A DNA stretch of 62,470 bases from Opitutia bacterium (GTDB lineage Bacteria > Verrucomicrobiota > Verrucomicrobiia > Opitutales > Opitutaceae), in NCBI GenBank assembly GCA_002737275.1, contig NSIG01000029.1:1-62470 (forward strand). The letters are read 5' to 3'. Below the pieces are notes generated by a model. That model was not told the origin of the DNA. It saw only the letters and a program-made list of their open reading frames with translations, and did no database searches. The first letter of the stretch is position 1, and the number at the start of each line of letters is the position of its first letter. Position numbers and translations under genes: made by a program. Positions 25,026-33,400 of this stretch are shown here, one piece after another.

Positions 25026-26257
25026 ACCAACCTTTACCCGATCACTCGCCGATGAAAACCATCCTTCTTTTTCGCGCGGCGCTCTTCGTGGTCGCCGCCT
25101 TGGCCACGCCGTGCCCGCTCGGCGTGGCCGCGACCACCGCGACCCCTGAGCTCTCGGCCGCCGACGCCGACTGGAAGGCATTTCAGGACGCGGTAGCGGC
25201 GCGACTGCCGGAAAACTTTACCGCTCTCTCCGCTCTCGAACGCGCGCAGGTCGTCGAGCAACTCTATGCCCTCACCCATTCGCGGGGGGTGGGTTTCATG
25301 GAAAAACATCCGTCCGATCCGCGCCGCTGGAATGTGGTGATGCGGCTTAGTCCGACTCAACCGCGATTTGTGAAAGCGTGGGAGATAGACGATCGAGGCG
25401 CACCCAAGCCCGTCATCGACGAGTCTGCCGCCGCGGCGTGGAAGACCCGTTTCGACGAATTGAAGGCCGCCATGCCAAAGGCCGCCGATCTGCCTTCCGA
25501 CGTGCGCGACCAACTCCTGGCGCTGGACGCCATGAAGCCGCTCAACGCCGCGACGACCGCGCTGCGCAACGGACAAAAGCTGGATCTCGCCTATCTCCGC
25601 GGAAAAGTGGTCGGTTTCGCGGCGAAAAACCCCGCCGCGGCGGGCGGCGTCGCGTTGCTCTACACCTACATGAATTTGGTCGAAAAGTCGGAGCCGGGAC
25701 GCGTCGAAGACGAGTGGATGTTCTTCACCGGCAGCCCCAACAAGGCGATGGCCGATATGGCGACGGACAAGTCCGGCGCCGCCGCTCTCCTAAAGCGGCC
25801 GCTCCAGATGGCTTTCACGGGCGTGGACGGTCGGGAGGTCGACCTAGCGAAACTCCGCGGCAAGGTCGTGCTGGTGGACTTCTGGGCGACGTGGTGCGGC
25901 CCATGTATCGCCGAACTGCCCAACGTGAAGAAGGTCTACGCGGCCTATCACGAAAAGGGCTTTGAAATCATCGGCATCAGCTTGGAAAACGGCCGGCTCC
26001 TGCCCGCCGACACGCCGGAGCAAACCGCAGTGAAACTGGCCAAGGCGAAAAAAATCCTCACCGACTTCACTGCCGCCAACGAGATGCCCTGGCCGCAACA
26101 GTTTGACGGCAAGCATTGGAAGAACGAAATCTCCACTCGCTACGGCATCGCTTCAATCCCCGCGATGTTTCTGCTCGATCAGGACGGCAAGGTCGTCTCG
26201 ACCAACGCCCGCGGTCAGGCACTCGAAGCCGACGTGAAGCGGCTGCTGAAATTGTGA
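25022..26257 (+). CDS. Exported TlpA/ResA-like thioredoxin-domain protein
   Basis: Periplasmic thiol-disulfide protein. GTG 25022 overlaps the peptidase stop, but ATG 25052 (MKTILLFRAALFVVAALATP) begins a clean signal peptide and is preferred; about 401 residues from there. The N-terminal 240 residues are an uncharacterised, partly helical domain of the type often found ahead of TlpA domains. The C-terminal thioredoxin domain has GKVVLVDFWATWCGPCIAEL (redox CGPC), IIGISLENG and the cis-proline region RYGIASIPAMFLLDQDGKVV. It ends the sigma-FecR-receptor-peptidase cluster. A role in reducing disulfides of imported peptides before or during proteolysis is an inference. Confidence 0.85.
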   Translation: MNQPLPDHSPMKTILLFRAALFVVAALATPCPLGVAATTATPELSAADADWKAFQDAVAARLPENFTALSALERAQVVEQLYALTHSRGVGFMEKHPSDPRRWNVVMRLSPTQPRFVKAWEIDDRGAPKPVIDESAAAAWKTRFDELKAAMPKAADLPSDVRDQLLALDAMKPLNAATTALRNGQKLDLAYLRGKVVGFAAKNPAAAGGVALLYTYMNLVEKSEPGRVEDEWMFFTGSPNKAMADMATDKSGAAALLKRPLQMAFTGVDGREVDLAKLRGKVVLVDFWATWCGPCIAELPNVKKVYAAYHEKGFEIIGISLENGRLLPADTPEQTAVKLAKAKKILTDFTAANEMPWPQQFDGKHWKNEISTRYGIASIPAMFLLDQDGKVVSTNARGQALEADVKRLLKL

Positions 26258-26566
26258 CCCAATGTGAGGGTTGACGTTCGGCCGGCGACGAGGCGGCCGC
26301 GGCTGCCGAACGGTGTTTGATCCGTGTAAGGTTCAGGCCATGCGGCGCCGACGTTTCGGAGGAGACCAGATTCTGCTCGTGGAGCAGGTAGTACCAACGA
26401 CCCTTGATAAACAGATCGTCATTGCGAGAAGCGTAGCGACGAAGCGATTCAGTGGATTACCACGGTGGTCTTCGCGCACCTCGCAACGACAAGCGTCTAG
26501 AAATTAATGGACGTTGGTCTCACAATCCCGCCGGCGGGACGCCCGTGCCACATTCGACGGCGCGGC
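26258..26566. other. Intergenic region with possible gene debris and repeats
   Basis: About 310 bases between two convergent genes. Minus-strand frames read GRWYYLLHEQNLVSS (about 26352-26396) and, after a shift, NVGAAWPEPYTDQTPFGSRG then RLVAGRTSTLTLGHNF (about 26255-26362), which resembles the last strands of a TonB receptor barrel. A dispersed repeat (26418-26452) and part of a ggcgggacgcccgtgcc-type repeat (about 26530-26550) are also here. The barrel-tail reading is tentative because its last codons run into the thioredoxin gene stop. Confidence 0.35.
26418..26452 (-). repeat. Dispersed repeat (tggattgcttcgtcgct...), copy 2
   Basis: Begins gtcattgcgagaagcgtagc on the plus strand; it is the reverse complement of the copy at 12231-12263 with only a few mismatches. 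Confidence 0.7.
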
Positions 26567-28864
26567 TCAGAAGCTGAAGGTGAGCGTCACGCGGCTGTTG
26601 AGGCCGGGTTGGGTGAAGCGCGGGAGGTCGGCGCGGGTGCTGCTGAGCTCGCGCACGTCTTGCCAGTGCCAGTATTGGCGGTCCGTGAGATTATAAAGCC
26701 CGGCGCTCAGACGGAGGCGTTTGGTGAAGTTCACATAGCCGGTCAGATCAAAAATCGTCGTGCCGCTGGGGACGAATTGCACGGGTACGGGCGGACGGCC
26801 GTCCCAGAGCGCGAGGATCGCGGAGGTGTCGACGCGGTCCTGGCGCGCGTGCGTCGTGGCGGTGAGGCGCAGGCCCCACGAATCTTTGGCTGCATAGCTG
26901 AGCGCGCTGACCCATTTCGGTGGCTCGATGGAGTTGAGGGGTTTGCTGTCTTGGCGGTTGTCGCCGCGGGACCAGGCGTAGGAGTTGGACCACGTGGCGC
27001 CGTCCAAGACTTTGGCGTAGTGGCCGAGGTTGACCTCAACGGTGGCCTCGGCGCCGTAGATGCGGGCGCGGGAGAGATTTTTCGACTGGTAGACGACGGG
27101 ATCGCCGGGGGAGCTGGGGAGCTGCGGGTTGCGCGTCGGGCTGAAGGTCTCGATGAAATCCGAGTAGTCGTTGTAGAAAACGCTCACGACGTAGGTGGCG
27201 CCGGGACGCCGGGCCCTCATGCCGAAGTCGAAGCTGTCGCTAGTCTCGGCTTTCAGCGCGGGATTCGGGGTGGTGCGGTAGAAAACCGGCGGGGTGGTGA
27301 GGTTCACAATCGAGCCGTTGAGGTCCTCGTTGGTCGGATTGCGGAAGCCGCGGTGATAGCGGATGAAGAACGACTCTTGGGCGCTGACGCGCCAGAGCAG
27401 GCCGAGTTTGGGTGCAACGGACCATTGCTCGAAGCCGACGGGCGCGGTGCCCTTGGCGAGGTTTTGGTAAAGGGCGTCGTTCTCGACGGAGAGTTCGTAG
27501 TGGTCGAAACGGAGGCCCCAGGTGGCGATCCACTTCTGGGCGACATCGAGGTTGAACTCATCTTGGAGGAAGAACGCATAGCGGCCGATGTCGCCGTCGG
27601 GAATACGCTTCAGCGGGAAGTTTTCGCCGACGAAGATTTTGTTGAGAAACGCGCCGGTGTTGCCGTCAAACTGGGTGAAATCTTCGTTGCGGGTCTGCTG
27701 GGTGACGGAGCCGTCGACGCCCCAGAGAATGCGGTGGGAGCCGCCGGCGATCTGCGCCGAGCTCTCGACTTGGACGGAACCGGACCAGCCGCGATTGCGG
27801 AAATTGGAGTCACGCACCCGGAGGCGCGGGACGAACACCTGCGGGGCTGGCGGTGGCGCGCCGGCGGGGATGGACTGCCGGGTGACGTAGGCCTCGCGGA
27901 CTTTGGCATCTTGCCACGAGACGCGGGTCTGGACGTTGCGGAAGTAGCCCGAGGCGCTGGTGAAGTCGTGGCCGAGGCTGAGGCGGTCGCGGGTGATGCG
28001 TTGGCGGCCGGTCTGGCCGGCGAAGGTGCTCGTGATGAGGCTGGGGAAGGAGGCCTCGGTGGTCTTGGTGAAGGTCTCGCCGGTGAGGAAAAGCGTGCTG
28101 CCGGCGGCGGGCGTGTAGTCGGCGCGGAAGAGCGCGGCATCGACCGTGAATTCGGACGGGTCGGCGGGATAGGAGCCGTTGGGCTCGGTCTCATGGCCTT
28201 CGCGGCGGGTGGCGGTGGCGACGGCGGCGAATTTGCCCTTGCGGCCGGCTGCACTGGCGGTGCCGGTCCACTCGTCGTTGGCCGAAGCGTAGGTGACGGA
28301 GGTGCCGGCGAGTACGTCGCGCTTGGCGTCGGCGAGGAGTGCGCCGGGCGCGGGGGTCAGGAAGGAGAGCACGCCGCCGACGGCATCGGAGCCGTAGAGT
28401 GCCGAGGCGGAGCCCTTCAGGATTTCGGCGGTGCGATAGAGCGACGGCTCGAAGTAGTCGCGACCGATGAGCTGGGCGTTGCCGAAGGTGAACTGCTCGG
28501 GTTGGCGCACGCCGTCGACTTGGATGAGGACGCGGTTACCGTCGATGCCCCGGATATTGAAGGAGCGCGTGGTGGGGAAATTACGCGGGGCGTTGCCGGT
28601 CGCGCCGAAGGCAGCGGGAGCCGAAACGCCGGGCTCGCGGCGGGCGAGGTCGGCGAGGGAAGCGACGGGATTGAGCAAATCATTGAGCCGGATGACGGAG
28701 ACGCTGGCCGGCACATCGGAGACGGGTTGGGCGATGCGCGTGGCGGTGACGGTGATCTCGTCGAGCGCGAGCGTGGGATCGGGAGCAAATTGGGCCAGGG
28801 CCGTAGCCCAGCTGGTGAGCGCAAGGGCGATGATCGTCGTTAGTCGGGCTTGGGTGTTTTGCAT
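26567..28864 (-). CDS. TonB-dependent receptor, heme/hemoglobin-type family
   Basis: Outer-membrane receptor. ATG 28864 (MQNTQARLTTIIALALTSWA) gives a signal peptide and is preferred over an in-frame ATG at 28915; about 765 residues. A TonB-box-like LDEITVTATR follows cleavage, then the plug: DVPASVSVIRLNDLLNP, RSFNIRGIDGNRVLIQVDGV, GSASALYGSDAVGGVLSF. The pattern 'VDGVRQPEQF...GSASALYGSDAVGGVL' and the missing STN domain fit the hemoglobin/transferrin/lactoferrin receptor family, so heme or a heme protein is a plausible ligand; a BtuB-like corrinoid receptor is the alternative. The barrel ends RVTLTFSF with terminal Phe. It is a single minus-strand gene with a palindromic site about 105 bases upstream of the start. 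Confidence 0.85.
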   Translation of the reverse strand: MQNTQARLTTIIALALTSWATALAQFAPDPTLALDEITVTATRIAQPVSDVPASVSVIRLNDLLNPVASLADLARREPGVSAPAAFGATGNAPRNFPTTRSFNIRGIDGNRVLIQVDGVRQPEQFTFGNAQLIGRDYFEPSLYRTAEILKGSASALYGSDAVGGVLSFLTPAPGALLADAKRDVLAGTSVTYASANDEWTGTASAAGRKGKFAAVATATRREGHETEPNGSYPADPSEFTVDAALFRADYTPAAGSTLFLTGETFTKTTEASFPSLITSTFAGQTGRQRITRDRLSLGHDFTSASGYFRNVQTRVSWQDAKVREAYVTRQSIPAGAPPPAPQVFVPRLRVRDSNFRNRGWSGSVQVESSAQIAGGSHRILWGVDGSVTQQTRNEDFTQFDGNTGAFLNKIFVGENFPLKRIPDGDIGRYAFFLQDEFNLDVAQKWIATWGLRFDHYELSVENDALYQNLAKGTAPVGFEQWSVAPKLGLLWRVSAQESFFIRYHRGFRNPTNEDLNGSIVNLTTPPVFYRTTPNPALKAETSDSFDFGMRARRPGATYVVSVFYNDYSDFIETFSPTRNPQLPSSPGDPVVYQSKNLSRARIYGAEATVEVNLGHYAKVLDGATWSNSYAWSRGDNRQDSKPLNSIEPPKWVSALSYAAKDSWGLRLTATTHARQDRVDTSAILALWDGRPPVPVQFVPSGTTIFDLTGYVNFTKRLRLSAGLYNLTDRQYWHWQDVRELSSTRADLPRFTQPGLNSRVTLTFSF

Positions 28865-28969
28865 AGAACGTTTGAAACGGGTTCCGACCATCCTGAAGCC
28901 AAACGGACAGCGCAACGCAGCATATCGGCCTGCGGCGATCAGCAGGGGACTACGCGTTGGCCATTAAAG

Positions 28970-28981
28970 ATGCTTAAGCAT
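28970..28981. promoter_or_regulatory. Perfect palindrome ATGCTTAAGCAT, possible operator
   Basis: AT-rich palindrome within AAAGATGCTTAAGCATAAA in an otherwise GC-rich divergent promoter region. It could be bound by a dimeric repressor controlling the heme-type receptor. It does not match the classical 19-base Fur box closely, so the regulator is unknown. Confidence 0.3.
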
Positions 28982-29083
28982 AAACTCGCTTTGCATTAGG
29001 CGAGGTTTTGATTGGCCGCGTGGGCGGTTGCCCATGGGCCGGGTGGCGTGGGGGCCGGGTCCTAAGGCCAAGGCCGTGATTTG

Positions 29084-29123
29084 ACTCGGCCGGCGTCGCG
29101 AGAAATGCTGGCCGAGTTTTTTT
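29084..29123 (+). terminator. Terminator-like hairpin 40 bases ahead of the thioredoxin-like gene
   Basis: Stem actcggccggc / gctggccgagt (11 pairs, one G-U) with a 12-base loop and seven Ts. No plus-strand gene lies upstream, so it either ends an unannotated small RNA or acts as an attenuator in the leader of the gene at 29164. Confidence 0.65.
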
Positions 29124-29163
29124 CGCTGCCACGTCGCCCCCCCCAACTCGATCAAAAACTCCC

Positions 29164-29604
29164 ATGAACTGCCGCTTATTTGCCCGCTCCTTCCTCCTCG
29201 CTGTCACGCTCGCGCTTCCGGCGATTGGGCTCGCCGCCGACCCGAAAACGAAAAGTCCGAAGCCGCTGCGCGTCGCGTTTGGCCAAGAGATCAACCTCGC
29301 GGACTATCTGGTGCCGGGGAAGACGACGGTTTTTGATTTCACGAGCAAGTATTGCCCGCCGTGCGTCGCCATCGCGCCGGACCTCGAAAAGCTTCACGCC
29401 AAGCGGGACGACATCGTCGTGGTCTTCGTAGACATCAATCGGCCGGAGACCAAAGGCATCGACTGGAAATCACCGGTCGCCGTGCAACACGGCATGCGCT
29501 CGATCCCGCATTTCAAAATTTTCGGACTCGACGGCAAATTGATCGCCGAAGATACGCCAAAAGATGCGAAGGCCCGGCAGATGGTGACGAAGTGGTTCGA
29601 GTGA
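29164..29604 (+). CDS. Small exported thioredoxin-like protein (CPPC)
   Basis: 146 residues with a signal peptide (MNCRLFARSFLLAVTLALPA, cleavage near GLAAD) and one thioredoxin fold: VFDFTSKYCPPCVAIAPDLE carries the redox CPPC pair, followed by DDIVVVFVDINRP and the cis-proline segment MRSIPHFKIFGLDGKLI. CPPC rather than CGPC suggests a different redox potential. Likely a periplasmic thiol oxidoreductase; partner unknown. A terminator-like hairpin precedes the start. Confidence 0.82.
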   Translation: MNCRLFARSFLLAVTLALPAIGLAADPKTKSPKPLRVAFGQEINLADYLVPGKTTVFDFTSKYCPPCVAIAPDLEKLHAKRDDIVVVFVDINRPETKGIDWKSPVAVQHGMRSIPHFKIFGLDGKLIAEDTPKDAKARQMVTKWFE

Positions 29605-29739
29605 AGTGTGGTCGATCGACCGGGGTGGAGCGGCCCCGCGACGGCGCCCGGTGGATTTGGCCGGAGGCGGTTCTTGACGACGACCAGGAGCGCGACCCGG
29701 TCGCTTGACTCTGCGAAACGGGGCGCTTCGGAGTAGGTC

Positions 29740-30384
29740 ATGTCGTTTTCATTTACCTCTTCGCTTTCACGGACGGTTCGCGGCGCCTTTACTTTGCTGC
29801 TGGTGGCAGGTCTGGCCGCCACGCTCGCGGGTTGCGGCGGTTCGCCGGGCGGTAATCCCAAGGTGCCGGCGGGCGCGAAAAGTTCCGGCGGGACCAAGGC
29901 CGCGCTCGAGACCGCGCAGGGCGTGATCGAGATCGAGTTTTTGGCGAAGGATGCGCCCAAGGCCGTTGAAAACTTCCGACTGCTCGCCGAGCACGGTTAT
30001 TACGACGGCGTCACGTTTCACCGCATCGTGAAGGGCTTCATGCTCCAAGGCGGTGATCCCGAAGGTACGGGCCGTGGCGGCATGAGCGCGTGGGGCGGGA
30101 AGTTTGAAGATGAGATCAAGGCCGACTCCCCGTTGTATCGGGCCGGTTACAAACGCGGGATTCTGGCGATGGCCAATTCGGGGCCGAACACCAACGGCAG
30201 CCAGTTCTTCATCATGCACGCGGACTATCCGCTGTCGCCGAACTACGTGATTTTTGCGCAGGTGACGAAGGGCCTCGAAATCGTCGACGCGATCGCCGGG
30301 GTAGCGACCACCCGCGGGATGGACGGGGCGATGAGCCAGCCGACCACGCCGGTGGTGATAAAAAAAATCACGGTGCGGCGTTGA
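29740..30384 (+). CDS. Lipoprotein peptidyl-prolyl cis-trans isomerase, cyclophilin type
   Basis: Catalyses proline isomerisation during folding of exported proteins. 214 residues: a lipoprotein signal with lipobox LAGC near residue 32 (TLLLVAGLAATLAGCGG), a Gly/Ser-rich tether, then a short bacterial cyclophilin domain with APKAVENFRLLAEHGYYDGV, TFHRIVKGFMLQGGDPEGTG, ILAMANSGPNTNGSQFFI and VIFAQVTKGLEIVDAI. Catalytic Arg (FHRI) and the QFF segment are present. It is convergent with the helicase gene 16 bases away. Confidence 0.92.
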   Translation: MSFSFTSSLSRTVRGAFTLLLVAGLAATLAGCGGSPGGNPKVPAGAKSSGGTKAALETAQGVIEIEFLAKDAPKAVENFRLLAEHGYYDGVTFHRIVKGFMLQGGDPEGTGRGGMSAWGGKFEDEIKADSPLYRAGYKRGILAMANSGPNTNGSQFFIMHADYPLSPNYVIFAQVTKGLEIVDAIAGVATTRGMDGAMSQPTTPVVIKKITVRR

Positions 30385-30400
30385 GGGGAATCCGGCCGAT

Positions 30401-33400
30401 TTAACCGAGGATTTCGCGGAGGCTGTCGAGGTCGAGGACGCTGGCGAGGGACTCCTCCTGGACGACGGCGTTGGCGAGGGCGGCTTTGTCTTTCTGCATC
30501 GCGAGGATTTTTTGCTCCACGGTGTCAGCGGCGACGAGGCGATAGGCGACCACGGGCTGGGTCTGGCCGATGCGGTGCGTGCGGTCGATCGCCTGCGCTT
30601 CCACGGCGGGATTCCACCACGGATCGCAGAGGATGACGTAGCTCGCGGCGGTGAGATTTAGCCCGGAGCCGGCGGCCTTGAGCGAGAGCAAGAAAACGGT
30701 CTTGGTTTTGTCGGACTGGAATTGGTCGACGAGTTCGCCGCGATTCTCCGTGGCGCCGGTCAGCATGAGATAACCGATTCCGGCTTCCTTGAGCCGTGGT
30801 TCGATGAGCTCCAGCAGGGAAACAAACTGGCTGAAGACGAGGACCTGTTGGCCCTCGTCGCGGAGTTCTTCGAGGCGTTCGAGCAGGGCGTCGAGTTTGG
30901 CGCTCGGCATCTCGCTGTGGGCGCCGGAGACGAGGGCGGGATGGCAGCAGATCTGGCGGAGGCGGAGGAGGCTCGCGAGGACGTTGAACCGCACGGCGTC
31001 GAGCGCGCGGGCGGTTTCGATGCCGAGCAGTTGGGCGCGGGCGCGTTTCAGCTCGGCGTCGTAGAGGGCGCGTTGTTCACCGTCGAGGTCGACGAGGATG
31101 ATGTCTTCGGTGCGTGGCGGGAGCTCTGGGGCGACCTGGGCCTTGGTGCGGCGCAACATGAAGTGACGAACGCGGCGGCGGAGGCGGGCGGGCGCGGTGG
31201 GGTCCTCGACCGGATATTGGCGCCGGAAACCGGCTTGGCTGCCGAGGAGGCCGGGCTGCGCGAAGGCGAACAGACTCCAGAGATCGAGGAGGCGGTTCTC
31301 GATCGGCGTGCCGGTGAGGGCGACGCGGTGCGCGGCGGGTATGGCGCGGGCAATGGCGGCGGTCTGACTCGTGGGGTTTTTGATGAACTGGGCTTCGTCG
31401 AGGATGACGGCGTCCCACTCGTGCCGTTGGAACCAATCGGTGTTGATGCGAAGTTGCGCGTAATTGACGACGAGGATCGCGCCGCGATCGGCGGGGCCGG
31501 GCATCCGCGTGGCGAGGGACAGCAACGGGGTAAACGCTTCGGCGGTGAGCTCGGGAGCGAAACGCTCGGTCTCGGTGAGCCAGCCGTGCATCACGCTCTT
31601 GGGGCAGATGACGAGGGCGCGGAAGGGCTTGGTCGCGCCGGCCGCCGTGTGGGCGTGCGATTGGTGAAGGAGCCAGGCGAGGGCCTGCACGGTTTTGCCG
31701 AGGCCCATGTCGTCGGCGAGGATACCGCCGAAGCCGCGGGCGGCCAAGTGGGTGAGAAAATGAAACCCTTCTTCCTGATAGGGGCGCAACGTGGCGCGCA
31801 AGCCGGTCGGAAGCTCCGGCGTCGGCAGGGCGATGAGGGCAGCGGCGCGCTCGCGCAGCGTGTCGGCGAGAGCGGTGTCGGCGGCGGCAAAGGTATCGGC
31901 CTCCGATACGAGTTGCAGGGCGTGGAGGCGGTGCTTGGCCGGTTTACCGGTGGTGAGCATGTCCTCGGCGCGCAGCCCGAGGCGATCGAGGGCGGCTTCG
32001 GCGTTGTGATTGGGATTGCCGGCGACCTCGAGGCGCCGCCAGCCGTGCGTGGCGAGGCGCACCCATTTGCCGCGGGCCTTCAGCAGGAGGGCGAGCTCGT
32101 CGGGTTTGAGGCGGGTGTCTTCGACCTTGAGTTGCACGGTGAGGTCGAACCAATCGCGGCCTTCGCCGGCGGGGGCGGCCTCGGTGGTAAATTCGACGTG
32201 AGCTCGGAGCGCGGGGCCGAGGAGGCCCTCGAGCATGGGCGAGGCCTCGATCTCGAGATCGGGCGGGAGGGTCTCGCGCCAAGCGAGGAACTCCTCGGGA
32301 AACGTCTTGGCCATCGAGCGCGACCAGACGTTGACCCAACGGTTCCAAGTGAGGCGAAACTCGGTGAAGGCGGCGGCGATGGCGTTGGCGCCGTTGAGAT
32401 CGAACTCCAGCAGTCGCTCTTCGCCAGCGCGGGGAGCCGGGGCTTTGCCGGCGGCCCATTGCCAGCCGCGTTCGCCGTCCCAGACCTGCTCGCACGCCGG
32501 ATTGCCCGAGCGGGCGAAGAGTTGGGCTTGGAAGTATTCGGACGCGTCGGGCTCGGTGTCGGCGGTGCTCCAGCACTTGATGACCGGGCGCAGCGGCACG
32601 CGGCGCACGCGACCCTCTAGGGCGGCGGGCAGACGCAGACCGGACGCGCGGAGGCGGGACATGAGGCCAGCGTCGGCCAACACCGCGGCGGGAATGTGCC
32701 GGGCGGGCAGCGGCGGCGGTCCGCGGAACACGCGTCCGCCAAAAAGATAAAGCGCCGTGGGTTTCTTGACGATGATCCGCGCCTCGTCGGCGGGCTGACC
32801 GTCGGACGTGAGGAGGCGGAGTTCGAGGCGGTCGCGTTGAACGGTGGAGACGGCGGCTTCGGGCACGAGCGGTTCGGGCTCGATCACAAACGGGGTCTCG
32901 TCGGTGCGAAAGATGGCGTCGCGGGCTGCGGTGGTGGCCAGCAGCGCGGCGGCGGCGTCGGCCGAAAGGGCGAGGCGATGGGTGTATTGCCAGCCGTAGC
33001 CGCGGCTCTCGGAGATGAGCAGAGCCGCCAACGCGGCCTCGGCGGGCGGACGATCGGCGAAATCGGCGGGGCGTGAGGCGGCGAGCGCGGTGAACCAACG
33101 TTGCGTGGGCGGACGCCACGGCTTGTCCACGGCGGGTTTTACCTCGACGAGAAAACGGCCAAGGGGATTCAGGCGCGCGCGAAGCCCGGTGATGTCGGTG
33201 GCGATGTTGTCGGCGTGAGCGGTGCCGGTGGTCTCGGGCGCGGCAAAGGCCGTGCGCCACACGGCGAGTTCTTCCTGCACGAGTTGTTCGTCGACGGCAG
33301 CGTGAACGGCGGTGGTATCGGTGAGAGGCTGCAGGAAGGCCGGGATTTCGCGCCCGCTCTGCTCGTAGTGGTAGGCGATATATTGCCAAAGTGCCCACGG

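Larger units (their letters stand above)
28865..29163. other. Divergent intergenic region with palindrome and attenuator-like hairpin
   Basis: About 300 bases between the heme-type receptor (minus) and the small thioredoxin-like gene (plus). It holds a perfect 12-base palindrome (28970-28981), a G-rich tract (about 29022-29060) and a strong terminator-like hairpin (29084-29123). No open frame was recognised. Confidence 0.5.

Noticed and set aside
26507-28843. Very long plus-strand open frame (778 codons) antisense to the heme-type receptor
   Set aside because: It follows from the high GC content; its translation is rich in Gly/Ala/Glu/Arg without family motifs, while the opposite strand encodes a clear receptor with signal peptide and plug.
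28865-29163. Cobalamin or other riboswitch upstream of the heme-type receptor
   Set aside because: I looked for the conserved B12-box and could not find it in either orientation; the only strong structure is the plus-strand terminator-like hairpin.
30722-32620. 632-codon plus-strand frame opposite the helicase gene
   Set aside because: Glu/Gly/Ala-rich shadow of the SNF2 motor domain; no motif of its own.
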